Source of the DNA: Thermodesulfobacteriota bacterium | GTDB lineage: Bacteria; Desulfobacterota; Desulfocorpusculales; Desulfocorpusculum | Assembly: GCA_028275295.1 (NCBI GenBank) | Contig: JAPWUY010000067.1 | Location: forward strand, 1-8,017 | Direction: 5' to 3' | Length of the DNA stretch: 8,017 nucleotides | Shown: positions 1 to 7,392 of the stretch, piece after piece | How positions within the stretch are numbered: the stretch's first letter is position 1 | Layout: every line of letters starts with the position of its first letter | Notes under the pieces: generated by a model | What the model saw: the letters and a program-made list of their open reading frames with translations, nothing else | Databases searched by the model: none | Told to the model about the DNA's origin: nothing | Position numbers and translations under genes: made by a program

Positions 1-258
1 AAATTATAAGCCACTCGAGGGGATCTGGTCAACTGGGTGGCTTCGCCCAAATCCACCTGAGAGATGCGAGCTATCTCACGGACCTTGCAAAAGAGACTTC
101 AATTGTCGGTCTCTCATTTGGTTTCGGCTCCAATGGGAATATGGAAGGGTCCAGCGGGCCTTTGGGGCTTAAGCCCCCAAAATCAAGGACTTTGGAGACC
201 GATCGAGGTTGGCTCACCCGTACCCTTGGGCTCGGATATGGAAGGGGCATTTCGGGGC
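1..258. other. Upstream region without a recognised gene
   Basis: No recognisable gene is seen here. The reading frame of cheR is open without a stop from base 3 through to the cheR start. The residues it would encode resemble no family I know, and the flagellar-type promoter downstream argues that the cheR message begins after this stretch. A 14-bp perfect palindrome (GGGGCTTAAGCCCC) lies at 164-177. No tRNA, no T-tracted terminator and no sigma-54 type site was seen. It could still hold the 3' end of a gene that begins outside the window. Confidence 0.5.
164..177. repeat. Perfect 14-bp palindrome GGGGCTTAAGCCCC
   Basis: The two halves are exact reverse complements. The symmetry continues outward into TTT/AAA if one extra C is bulged out. 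No T-tract follows on either strand and any hairpin would have a loop of four bases at most, so an intrinsic terminator is unlikely. It sits about 80 bases upstream of the predicted flagellar promoter and could be a protein-binding site, but nothing shows which protein. Confidence 0.35.
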
Positions 259-285
259 TAAAGTTTCCGGAAAAGGATCCGATAT
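259..285 (+). promoter_or_regulatory. Sigma-28 (FliA) type flagellar promoter for the che operon
   Basis: The sequence reads TAAAGTTT (259-266), an 11-base spacer (267-277), then TCCGATAT (278-285). The established consensus for sigma-28 promoters is TAAAGTTT-N11-GCCGATAA, so the -35 box is 8/8, the spacing is exact and the -10 box is 6/8. Transcription would begin near base 292, giving a leader of about 50 bases before cheR. This position fits a flagellar-class chemotaxis operon and supports the cheR start at 342 over the upstream ATG at 141. The call rests on motif match and context. Confidence 0.8.
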
Positions 286-308
286 TAACTTTTGAGGGCA
301 TGTTCCCC

Positions 309-339
309 GAGGGGGAAGAGGAGGAAGGAGAGGAAGAGA
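309..339 (+). promoter_or_regulatory. All-purine leader with Shine-Dalgarno sites for cheR
   Basis: This is a run of 31 consecutive purines just before the cheR ATG at 342. It contains AAGGAG at 325-330 and GAGG at 330-333, the latter eight bases from the ATG. The tract supports translation from 342. Read in frame it would encode a glutamate-rich stretch, which looks like translated leader and not real protein. Confidence 0.65.
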
Positions 340-341
340 TC

Positions 342-1220
342 ATGGTGAGAGGCTGGATGCAGAAAGCGGAGGTCACATCTGGTCTTTCTCCCCTGGAGCT
401 CACGGACCAGGAATTCTCGAGACTCAGCAAATTGGTCTATGAGACCTGCGGAATAAATCTCCACAGGGGCAAAAGAGAGCTCTTGAGAGCGAGGCTTTCC
501 AAGAGGATAAGGGAGCTCGGCTTCGGTAGCTTCGGGGATTACTACCGCTACCTGTGCTCTGATCCCACAGGCCAAGAGCTGATCAAGATGCTCGATCACA
601 TAACCACGAACTTGAGCCGCTTCTTCAGGGAAGAGGCTCACTTCAAGTTCCTCGAGGAGGAGTTCTACCCAGGCTTCAAGGAGCAAGTGGCAAGGGGCGT
701 GAGGGGCCCCAGGCTCAGGATATGGAGTGCAGCTTGCGCTACGGGCGAGGAGCCCTATTCCATAGTCATGCATGCCATGATGAATCTTTCCTCTATCCCG
801 GAACTGGACCTCAGGGTTCTGGCAACCGACATTTCCACAAGGGCTCTGGAGAAGGCATCCAAAGGCATTTACTCCATGGAGAAGATCTCGGAGGTCCCCC
901 AAGAGCTGAGGAGGAGGTTTTTCCTCAAGGGGACTGGCCCTTGGGATGGAACCATGAAGGTGAAGCGAGAGGTGAGGCAGCGGGTAGTCTTTCAAAGGCA
1001 CAATCTCCTGGATCCGGCTCCTCTGGATGAGGATGTGGACATTGTCTTCTGCAGAAATGTCCTCATCTACTTCGACAGGGAGACCCAGCGCCGTGTCTTG
1101 GAGAGGGTTGTGGAACCCCTGGTCAGGGGCGGATATCTCCTGGTGGGACACGCTGAGAGCATAAACGGGGCCATTTCCCATCTCAGGTACATAAAACCTG
1201 CCATCTACAGGAAGCTGTAG
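342..1220 (+). CDS. cheR: Chemotaxis protein methyltransferase CheR
   Basis: CheR transfers methyl groups from S-adenosylmethionine to glutamate side chains of chemoreceptors, the forward half of adaptation, and acts in the cytoplasm at receptor arrays. The product is 292 residues, normal for the family. The helical CheR N-terminal domain covers about residues 15-105 and ends in TTNLSRFFRE (near 88-97). The Rossmann methyltransferase domain follows, with the SAM-binding WSAACATGEEPYS at 128-140, ATDIS at 161-165, FCRNVLIYFD at 236-245 and GHAES at 269-273. There is no C-terminal receptor-tethering pentapeptide or TPR extension; it ends in the usual P-x-I-Y-R-K form. The ATG at 342 is chosen because it follows a purine-rich ribosome site and lies about 50 bases after the predicted promoter; the same frame is open further upstream, with ATGs at 141 and 300. 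It is the first gene of the operon, with cheD two bases after it. Confidence 0.96.
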   Translation: MVRGWMQKAEVTSGLSPLELTDQEFSRLSKLVYETCGINLHRGKRELLRARLSKRIRELGFGSFGDYYRYLCSDPTGQELIKMLDHITTNLSRFFREEAHFKFLEEEFYPGFKEQVARGVRGPRLRIWSAACATGEEPYSIVMHAMMNLSSIPELDLRVLATDISTRALEKASKGIYSMEKISEVPQELRRRFFLKGTGPWDGTMKVKREVRQRVVFQRHNLLDPAPLDEDVDIVFCRNVLIYFDRETQRRVLERVVEPLVRGGYLLVGHAESINGAISHLRYIKPAIYRKL

Positions 1221-1222
1221 AC

Positions 1223-1705
1223 ATGAGACAGAGAATCGTGGGCATTGCGGAAATGCAAGTGAGCGATGACATCAACGAGGTCCTCGTAACCTATTCCTTG
1301 GGAAGCTGCATCGGGGTCGTGATATATGACCCTGAGGCCAGGGTCGGGGGGATACTCCACTACATGCTCCCCGACTCCTCCCTGGATCCCCACAAGGCGG
1401 CCGAGAAGCCTGCCATGTTTGCGGACACGGGCATACCCCTCCTCTTTAAGACCGCGTACGGGCTCGGCCTGGAGAAAAGAAGGGCTAAGGTAGTGCTCGT
1501 GGGAGGGGCTCAGGTACTCGATGACTCGGGATATTTCAACATAGGGAAGAGAAACTATGCGATGGCTAGAAAGATCCTGTGGAAGAACAATGTCCTGGTG
1601 GATGCCGAGGACGTAGGGGGCAGGATCAACAGAACCGTGTTTCTCGAGCTTGCCACGGGGCGGACACTTGTCAAGTCTCCAGGCAGGGAGATGAGGGAGC
1701 TATGA
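1223..1705 (+). CDS. cheD: Chemoreceptor glutamine deamidase CheD
   Basis: CheD converts specific glutamines of chemoreceptors to glutamate, making them available for methylation. In some bacteria it also binds a CheC-type phosphatase and links CheY-P level to receptor activity. The protein is 160 residues, the usual size. The cysteine-protease-like catalytic set is visible: Thr23, Cys29 in LGSCIGV and His46 in GILHYMLP, with the same relative spacing as the Thermotoga maritima enzyme (21, 27, 44). The conserved glycine-rich GGAQV and NIGKRNY stretches follow. It starts two bases after the cheR stop, with AGGA about ten bases upstream, and its stop overlaps the next start in an ATGA, so it is probably translationally coupled on both sides. 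No CheC is present in the window; CheX-type proteins are. Confidence 0.96.
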   Translation: MRQRIVGIAEMQVSDDINEVLVTYSLGSCIGVVIYDPEARVGGILHYMLPDSSLDPHKAAEKPAMFADTGIPLLFKTAYGLGLEKRRAKVVLVGGAQVLDDSGYFNIGKRNYAMARKILWKNNVLVDAEDVGGRINRTVFLELATGRTLVKSPGREMREL

Positions 1706-2565
1706 GCCTCAATGACAAGATACTCGACACCATGGACAGGATAAGGCCGTTTCCTCAGGTGGTGGTGAAGGTGTTGCATCTCCTTGAGGATCCCGATATC
1801 CCGGCATCGAGGATCATGGAAGTGGTGAGATACGATCCCGTTATCACCATGAGGCTCTTGCAGGTCTGCAATTCAGCCCTCTTCGGCCTCAAGAGAAGGG
1901 TGGAGTCCCTCCAGCAGGCCATGATAATCCTCGGCAGTCAGGCGATGATGAGGTTGATCGTGGCTTTCGGTGCCCTGGATTTGCTCAAGGACCCGCTTCC
2001 TGGCTATGGTCTTGAGAGGGGTGAGCTCCTGGATCACTCTGTGGCGTGTGCCACTCTGTCCCAGAGCCTTCTCAAGGAACTCAACTTTCCCGAGGACCAC
2101 GCGGTCTTCACGGGTGCCATCCTCCACGATGTGGGGAAGCTGGTTCTCAACGAATATGCGGGGGAGCAATATTGGGAGATATCCAGAATGGTGGACGAGG
2201 AGGGACAATCGGCCATAGAGGCGGAGAGGGCTGTTCTGGGGGTGGATCATGCGCAAATCGGGGCGCAACTTGCCCAGAGATGGAATCTACCCCAGAGCAT
2301 AGTGCTGGTGATCCTGAAGCACCACGAGTCAGTGAGCCCTGAAAGGGATCCCCTGGCTGTGTGTTTGGTCCATTTGGCAAATGTCATGTGCGTGCAGCTG
2401 GGTATAGGCGCAGGGACAAGGGGTTTGGCGAGTCGTCCCTCCCAGGATCTTGTCCAGTCCTTGGGATGGTCTCCCAAGAAGCTGGATGCCTGCTTGTCAG
2501 CTTTTTGGTGCGAGTTGGAAAGGGCGAGGAGCCTTCTAAACCTTCCCTCAGAAGGGAGGGCATGA
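1702..2565 (+). CDS. Stand-alone HDOD-domain protein
   Basis: This 287-residue protein is a single HDOD domain (about residues 14-215) plus a helical tail. HDOD proteins are a branch of the HD superfamily found in signalling and motility contexts; their biochemical activity is often unknown and many lack catalytic residues. Here the HD-type metal ligands look largely kept: His112 in LLDHSVACA, His142-Asp143 in LHDVGK, His183 in VDHAQIG and His207-His208 in LKHHES, so hydrolase activity cannot be excluded. The early conserved core VVRYDPVITMRLLQVCNSAL (about 41-60) is typical. The ATG overlaps the cheD stop (ATGA), with CAGGGAG and GAGGGAG upstream. Its place inside a che operon implies a role in chemotaxis or motility output, but the partner and reaction cannot be told from sequence. 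There is no receiver domain on this protein; the receiver is the next gene. Confidence 0.92.
   Translation: MSLNDKILDTMDRIRPFPQVVVKVLHLLEDPDIPASRIMEVVRYDPVITMRLLQVCNSALFGLKRRVESLQQAMIILGSQAMMRLIVAFGALDLLKDPLPGYGLERGELLDHSVACATLSQSLLKELNFPEDHAVFTGAILHDVGKLVLNEYAGEQYWEISRMVDEEGQSAIEAERAVLGVDHAQIGAQLAQRWNLPQSIVLVILKHHESVSPERDPLAVCLVHLANVMCVQLGIGAGTRGLASRPSQDLVQSLGWSPKKLDACLSAFWCELERARSLLNLPSEGRA
2555..2559 (+). promoter_or_regulatory. Shine-Dalgarno GGAGG deciding the receiver start
   Basis: GGAGG lies within GAAGGGAGGG. It is eight bases from the ATG at 2568 but only two from the ATG at 2562, which overlaps the preceding stop. The spacing favours 2568; both give the same frame and differ by two residues. 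Confidence 0.6.
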
Positions 2566-2567
2566 AA

Positions 2568-2990
2568 ATGGGAATAAGAGCTCTCATAGTGGATGACTCG
2601 GCGGCCATGAGATCTGTGGTCAAAAAGATATTGCTCCTTTCCGGGGCGGATGTGAGCCAGTGCATGGAGGCATCAGACGGAATCGAGGCCCTGGAGATCC
2701 TCTCCAGGGAGTGGGTGGATGTCATCCTGACGGACATCCACATGCCAGGGATGGACGGCATGGAGCTTTTGGAAAGGCTCAAGGAGGACGATATGTTGGG
2801 AAAGATACCGGTTGTCCTCATCACAACCGAGTCCCGCAAGGAGATAGTGGCGAGGGCGGCATCCCTCGGTGCCAAGGCCCATGTGAAGAAACCATTCCAA
2901 CCCGAGACCATAAGGAAGGTCCTGGAGACAATCATGGGAAAGGAGTTTGCCCGTGGAAACGTTACGAGCATTGAGGGAAGCGATTTCTGA
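2568..2990 (+). CDS. Single-domain response regulator (CheY-like receiver)
   Basis: This is a 140-residue stand-alone receiver domain with no output domain. The phosphorylation site is complete: acidic pair Asp9-Asp10 (IVDDS), phospho-acceptor Asp56 in LTDIHMPGMDG, Thr86/Thr87 in LITTES and Lys108 in VKKPF. The residue after GAKA is His105, where E. coli CheY has Tyr106, so the switch residue is not the classical tyrosine. It is therefore less like the motor-binding CheY than the receiver at 5070. It could be a second CheY, a phosphate sink, or a regulator of the neighbouring HDOD or CheX-like proteins. It follows the HDOD gene by two bases, and the CheX-like gene starts 38 bases before its end, which suggests tight co-expression of these three. 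An alternative ATG at 2562 adds two residues. Confidence 0.92.
   Translation: MGIRALIVDDSAAMRSVVKKILLLSGADVSQCMEASDGIEALEILSREWVDVILTDIHMPGMDGMELLERLKEDDMLGKIPVVLITTESRKEIVARAASLGAKAHVKKPFQPETIRKVLETIMGKEFARGNVTSIEGSDF
2939..2945 (+). promoter_or_regulatory. Shine-Dalgarno AAAGGAG inside the receiver gene, deciding a GTG start
   Basis: AAAGGAG ends seven bases before the GTG at 2953, ideal spacing. The in-frame TTG at 2947 is only one base away from it and is therefore less likely to be the start. The site lies within the coding sequence of the preceding receiver gene. Confidence 0.65.
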
Positions 2991-3398
2991 GGTCTTGGAG
3001 ACCATGTGTTTTCTTTGCCCCGTTCCGGTGAAGGCGGCCCCTCCCGAGAGGCCACCGTATCACCAATGGCACGTGACGGAGCTGGATTTCAGCGGAGATT
3101 TCACGGGCCGCATGAGGCTTCATTTTCCCGAAGAGGTGGTAGGTGAGATGGCATCCTCCTTCCTGGGAAGACCGAGAGAGGAACTGCGAGATGAGGAGGT
3201 GAGGGATGTTCTGCTTGAGGTGACCAACATAGTGGGGGGCGGACTCCTGGAGCGGCTGGATCCCAAGGCAACCACCCGAATGTCTCTTCCGAGAGAGGCC
3301 CAGGAAGCTCTGAGCTGGGAACCGTCCGCTGGAGTGGCATTGGATCTCGAAGGTCTCATGATCCTGGGGGAAATCAGATGGATGAGGACAGGCCAGTG

Positions 3399-3399
<1 letters not shown>
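2953..3399 (+). CDS. Divergent CheX-like protein (CheC/CheX/FliY phosphatase superfamily)
   Basis: This 148-residue protein resembles CheX-type CheY-P phosphatases. The N-terminal helix (ISEVLETMCFLCPV, about 11-24) and a central strand pair with DFSGDFTGRMRLHFP (about 45-59) match the CheX fold. The helix carrying the phosphatase residues reads DVLLEVTNIVGGGLL, giving Asp85-x3-Glu89-x2-Asn92, the D/S-x3-E-x2-N signature of the family. The C-terminal half is poorly similar to typical CheX. The GTG at 2953 is chosen for the AAAGGAG seven bases upstream; the gene overlaps the receiver gene by 38 bases. A natural inference is that it acts on that neighbouring receiver, but binding alone without catalysis is also possible. 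There is a second, more canonical CheX at 4553. Confidence 0.8.
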
Positions 3400-4527
<1,128 letters not shown>

Positions 4528-4541
4528 GAAACAATATCTGG

Positions 4542-4548
4542 AGGAGGT
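4542..4548 (+). promoter_or_regulatory. Shine-Dalgarno AGGAGGT fixing the cheX start
   Basis: The core GGAGG (4543-4547) stands five bases from the ATG at 4553. The same frame is open back to a TTG at 4505 inside cheB, but that codon has no comparable site and the added 16 residues are not part of the CheX fold. Confidence 0.65.
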
Positions 4549-4552
4549 AGGA

Positions 4553-5023
4553 ATGAATGTAGAGTTCATCAACCCATTCATCAACGCGACCATAAATGTC
4601 TTGAGCACCATGGGAGGAGTGAACCCAAAGCCCCAAAAGCCCCACCTCAAGAACGGAAACCGCTCCTACGGAGAGGTCACGGGCATCATAGGGCTCGCTG
4701 GAAAAGAGGCCAAGGGTTCATTCGCAGTGAGCTTCTCAAGAGGATGCATTGAGAAGATAGTCTCCAACATGCTTGGAGAAGACATTCAGGACCTGGAGCA
4801 GGACATCATAGATGCCGTGGGCGAGATCACCAACATGATCTCCGGAGGTGCCAGGGCTGAACTGGAGAACAAGGGCTATTCATTCGAGATGGCAATACCA
4901 TCGATAGTCTCAGGAAAGGACCACAAGATAGTCCACATAACGGATTTTCCAGTGATAGTCGTTCCCTTTGATACGGATGACGGCCCCTTTTTCGTGGAGG
5001 CTTGTCTCAAATGCGAAAAGTGA
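4553..5023 (+). CDS. cheX: CheY-P phosphatase CheX
   Basis: CheX dephosphorylates CheY-P and so ends the motor signal. The 156-residue length matches the Thermotoga maritima protein (155). The sequence begins MNVEFINPFI, the usual CheX opening in which the first helix follows immediately. The signature helix is DAVGEITNMISGGAR, giving Asp87-x3-Glu91-x2-Asn94. Glu91 and Asn94 correspond to the catalytic Glu96/Asn99 pair of T. maritima CheX. The IPSIVSG segment (115-121) and the terminal strand PFFVEACLK are also typical. It lies 25 bases after cheB and 46 before cheY, its likely substrate. This is the canonical one of two CheX-type proteins in the cluster. Confidence 0.93.
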   Translation: MNVEFINPFINATINVLSTMGGVNPKPQKPHLKNGNRSYGEVTGIIGLAGKEAKGSFAVSFSRGCIEKIVSNMLGEDIQDLEQDIIDAVGEITNMISGGARAELENKGYSFEMAIPSIVSGKDHKIVHITDFPVIVVPFDTDDGPFFVEACLKCEK

Positions 5024-5069
5024 GGCTTACCGAAAAATAGAATAGAACGGAAAACGGGAGGAGTGCGAG

Positions 5070-5459
5070 ATGCCGGATCTCAATGCCAGGATATTGGTCG
5101 TGGACGATTTCTCAACCATGAGGAGAATAGTCAGAGGTATCTTGAAGAAGCTAGGCTACAGAAACATCGACGAGGCAGAAGACGGACAGTCTGCACTGAA
5201 GATGCTAAAGCAAGCCTCTTACCAGCTCATCATATGCGATTGGAACATGCCGGTGATGACGGGCCTGGATCTTCTGAAAGCGGTCCGGGCGGATGAGGAG
5301 CTCAAGACCATCCCGTTTCTCATGGTGACAGCAGAGGCCAAGAAGGAGAATATCCTCACAGCCATACAGGCAGGGGTGAGCAATTACATCGTCAAGCCCT
5401 TCACGGAGGAGGTGCTATCCAAGAAGCTGGAAGAGATATTCAAGAGTAGGGCTGCTTGA
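5070..5459 (+). CDS. cheY: Chemotaxis response regulator CheY
   Basis: CheY is phosphorylated by CheA and carries the signal to the flagellar motor switch (FliM/FliN). The 129-residue length and residue numbering coincide with E. coli CheY: Asp12-Asp13, phospho-acceptor Asp57, Thr87, Tyr106 and Lys109 all fall at the same positions. The segment VVDDFSTMRRIV is the same as I recall for the E. coli protein. Retention of Tyr106 and Thr87 supports a motor-binding CheY. GGGAGGAG (5056-5063) stands before the ATG. The 46-base gap before it is the largest in the operon, but I see no promoter in it. The next gene follows after 19 bases. Confidence 0.97.
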   Translation: MPDLNARILVVDDFSTMRRIVRGILKKLGYRNIDEAEDGQSALKMLKQASYQLIICDWNMPVMTGLDLLKAVRADEELKTIPFLMVTAEAKKENILTAIQAGVSNYIVKPFTEEVLSKKLEEIFKSRAA

Positions 5460-5478
5460 AGAAGGCCGGGAGGCCCCG

Positions 5479-7191
5479 ATGGGAAAATCTCGCATAGTGG
5501 TCGTGACCGACAAAGAACCAGTGAGGAGGTTGTTCAAGAGCGCAGCAGCTCATTTGGGCTCGGTGGTCAGTTTTGCCTCGACTAGGTCGGATCTCAGGAT
5601 CCTCCTAGGGAGAAACGACACCGAGGCGGTTCTGGCACACAGCTCCGGGCCGAACTCTCTCGGGGCCGAGCATCTCCTATGGGTCCACAAACACTATCCC
5701 TGGATACAGCTCATTCTCATGATAGAGAAGGAGGAAACCAGTCCCCCCCAGATGAGAGAAGTGGAGAAGGTCGCTAGGATTGTTGCGAGGCCCAAGACTC
5801 TTGCCGAGGCTCAGAGGCTCATAAAGGGGCTCGCCAGGGAGGAGTCACTGGAAGAGACCTCTTCCATAAGCATAGAGACCGCGGATTTTCCGGCAGATGG
5901 TGTGGACGAGGAGATAATAGAGAGCATAACCCAGCTCATAGACCAGCTTCCCGCCCTCCCCTGGGTAGTCCAAAGGATACTGAACCTCATTCACAGGGAG
6001 GAGTCTTCCACCAAGGAGGTTGCGGAAGTGATATCCTTGGACCCGGCCTTGGCCGCTAGGGTCCTGAGACTGGTGAATTCGGCACTTTTCGCATTAGCCG
6101 AGCCAGTCACAACAGTGCATCACGCTGTGAGGCTCCTCGGTCTGGCTGAAATAAGAAATCTCGCCCTGGGCCTCAAGATAATGGACAGTCTGGTCCCGGA
6201 GCAGGGTATTTTGGACCGAGGGAGCTTCTGGGAACACAATCTGGCCTGTGCTGTGGCGGCCAGACAGATTGCCAAGCGAACAGGCATAGTGGACCCGGAG
6301 GAGGCATTCATGGGTGGGCTCCTCCATGACATAGGCAAGCTCATTCTGGATGGATATTTTCAGGAGCTCTGGTGGGATGTGCTCCACAGGGCCAAGGCTG
6401 AGAGAAAGCCCCCTGTGGAGATGGAGGCCAAGCTCATCGGTGTGCCTCATACCAGAGTGGGGAGGATGCTGGCAGAACATTGGAGGATTCCCGAACTCCA
6501 TCAGATGGCCATAGAGCACCACCATGGAGTGCCTTGGGATCTGGCACTCCCGGAACAGGAGAGGGTGCTCTGCGGCACGGTGCAAGCTGCCAATCTATTG
6601 GCTCGATGGCTCGATCTGGGCTCAGGGGGGCCTGGAGTCCTGAGCCCCATCCCCCCTGAGCTGGCCCAGAGCCTGAGGCTGGATACGGAGAACCTCTCCC
6701 AGATCCTCAACCAGACAGTAAAAGAGGTCGCAGAATGGAAGAACAGCCTCGGGATAACCACTGGTTCCCGTCTCACACAATCGGGCATCCATGACGAGGG
6801 GATGGAAGATGCCGAACCCATTTGGGCCATAGAGCCTCCCTCGAGGAGACTTCCTACCCTCTCGGCCCTTCTGGGAACTATATGGCCCAATCTCCTCGTC
6901 TCATCCTTGGGAGATCCAATATGGGAGATGGCCTCCAAGGTGCATCCACAGGCAGTGTTCGTTGACCTCAGGTGGTTGCGGGTCGAGAGGGAAAGGCTCT
7001 CCAAGTTCCTGCTGGCACTCCAGTCCAAGACAAGCGCTCCCATATGTGTTTTCCTCTCCGAAGGCATGGATCTCATGCTCCAGGAAAGCCCCAATTTCCT
7101 CGTTTACAGGGGCCCAGCACACAGGGGTAACCTGGAGAGGGTCTTGATCCGCATTCTGGGGGGCGAGGATCACGCACAGGCCCTCAACTGA
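5479..7191 (+). CDS. Three-part protein: degenerate receiver, HDOD domain, C-terminal receiver-like region
   Basis: This 570-residue cytoplasmic protein carries an HDOD domain at about 148-385, from LIDQLPALPWVVQRIL onward. The HD-type ligands are visible: His253 (WEHNLACA), His283-Asp284 (LLHDIGK), His324 (VPHTRVG) and His347-349 (EHHHG). Residues 4-118 have a receiver-like strand and helix pattern (IVVVTDKEPVRRLF at the start), but the acidic pair is reduced to Asp11, the phospho-acceptor position reads LAHSS with no aspartate, and KP is RP (104-105), so it is probably a pseudo-receiver. Residues about 447-562 show a similar alternating pattern with VFVDLRW (494-500) where a phospho-acceptor would be and YRGP in place of KP; this part is a tentative second receiver-like domain. 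GGGAGG at 5468-5473 precedes the ATG. It is the last gene of the run. Function is unknown; a phosphorylation-independent signalling or scaffold protein of motility is the best guess. Confidence 0.88.
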   Translation: MGKSRIVVVTDKEPVRRLFKSAAAHLGSVVSFASTRSDLRILLGRNDTEAVLAHSSGPNSLGAEHLLWVHKHYPWIQLILMIEKEETSPPQMREVEKVARIVARPKTLAEAQRLIKGLAREESLEETSSISIETADFPADGVDEEIIESITQLIDQLPALPWVVQRILNLIHREESSTKEVAEVISLDPALAARVLRLVNSALFALAEPVTTVHHAVRLLGLAEIRNLALGLKIMDSLVPEQGILDRGSFWEHNLACAVAARQIAKRTGIVDPEEAFMGGLLHDIGKLILDGYFQELWWDVLHRAKAERKPPVEMEAKLIGVPHTRVGRMLAEHWRIPELHQMAIEHHHGVPWDLALPEQERVLCGTVQAANLLARWLDLGSGGPGVLSPIPPELAQSLRLDTENLSQILNQTVKEVAEWKNSLGITTGSRLTQSGIHDEGMEDAEPIWAIEPPSRRLPTLSALLGTIWPNLLVSSLGDPIWEMASKVHPQAVFVDLRWLRVERERLSKFLLALQSKTSAPICVFLSEGMDLMLQESPNFLVYRGPAHRGNLERVLIRILGGEDHAQALN

Positions 7192-7392
7192 CAAGCCCCA
7201 AGATTTCGCTCTCCTTTCAAGGCAGGCCACGGGCAGATAAGCTAGGAGTCCCTATATGGGGCCTCTCATCAAAGGCCCCAGGTCTCGCTCTCTAGCCCAA
7301 ATGATTTTGTTCCCTTCTTTCTCAGCCCAAGACCCCCCGAAAACCATCGCTCCTCAGGGGCTGGGTTAGATTTCCCCATACCCTATCCTGCC
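7192..7392. other. Intergenic spacer between convergent genes
   Basis: No gene is seen in these 201 bases. They separate the ends of the + strand che operon and the - strand OmpA-domain gene. The + strand is pyrimidine-rich with several TCTC runs. The only clear structure is the hairpin at 7257-7280. Confidence 0.6.
7257..7280. terminator. Hairpin between convergent genes, possible terminator
   Basis: TGGGGCCT (7257-7264) and AGGCCCCA (7273-7280) form a perfect 8-bp stem with an 8-base loop. No real T-run follows on either strand, so it does not meet the intrinsic terminator pattern. Its location about 65 bases after the last che gene, between converging genes, makes a role in transcription ending or mRNA 3' protection plausible. 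Confidence 0.45.

Noticed and set aside
61..77. Small hairpin GAGAT...ATCTC as an upstream terminator
   Set aside because: The stem has only five pairs and no T-tract follows.
207..235. Possible sigma-54 promoter (TTGGCTC...)
   Set aside because: The GG and GC elements do not occur at the required spacing, and no TTGC box is present.
141..341. Longer CheR starting at ATG 141 or ATG 300
   Set aside because: ATG 141 lies before the predicted promoter. ATG 300 would be only about eight bases into the transcript. The extra residues, including the glutamate run, match no CheR feature, and the start at 342 has a ribosome site and gives normal family length.
285..1181. Long open frame on the - strand opposite cheR
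   Set aside because: It is antisense to a gene with unmistakable CheR motifs, and its translation resembles no family.
5024..5069. Separate promoter for cheY in the largest gap of the operon
   Set aside because: No sigma-28 or sigma-70 like box pair was seen in these 46 bases; only the ribosome site is clear.
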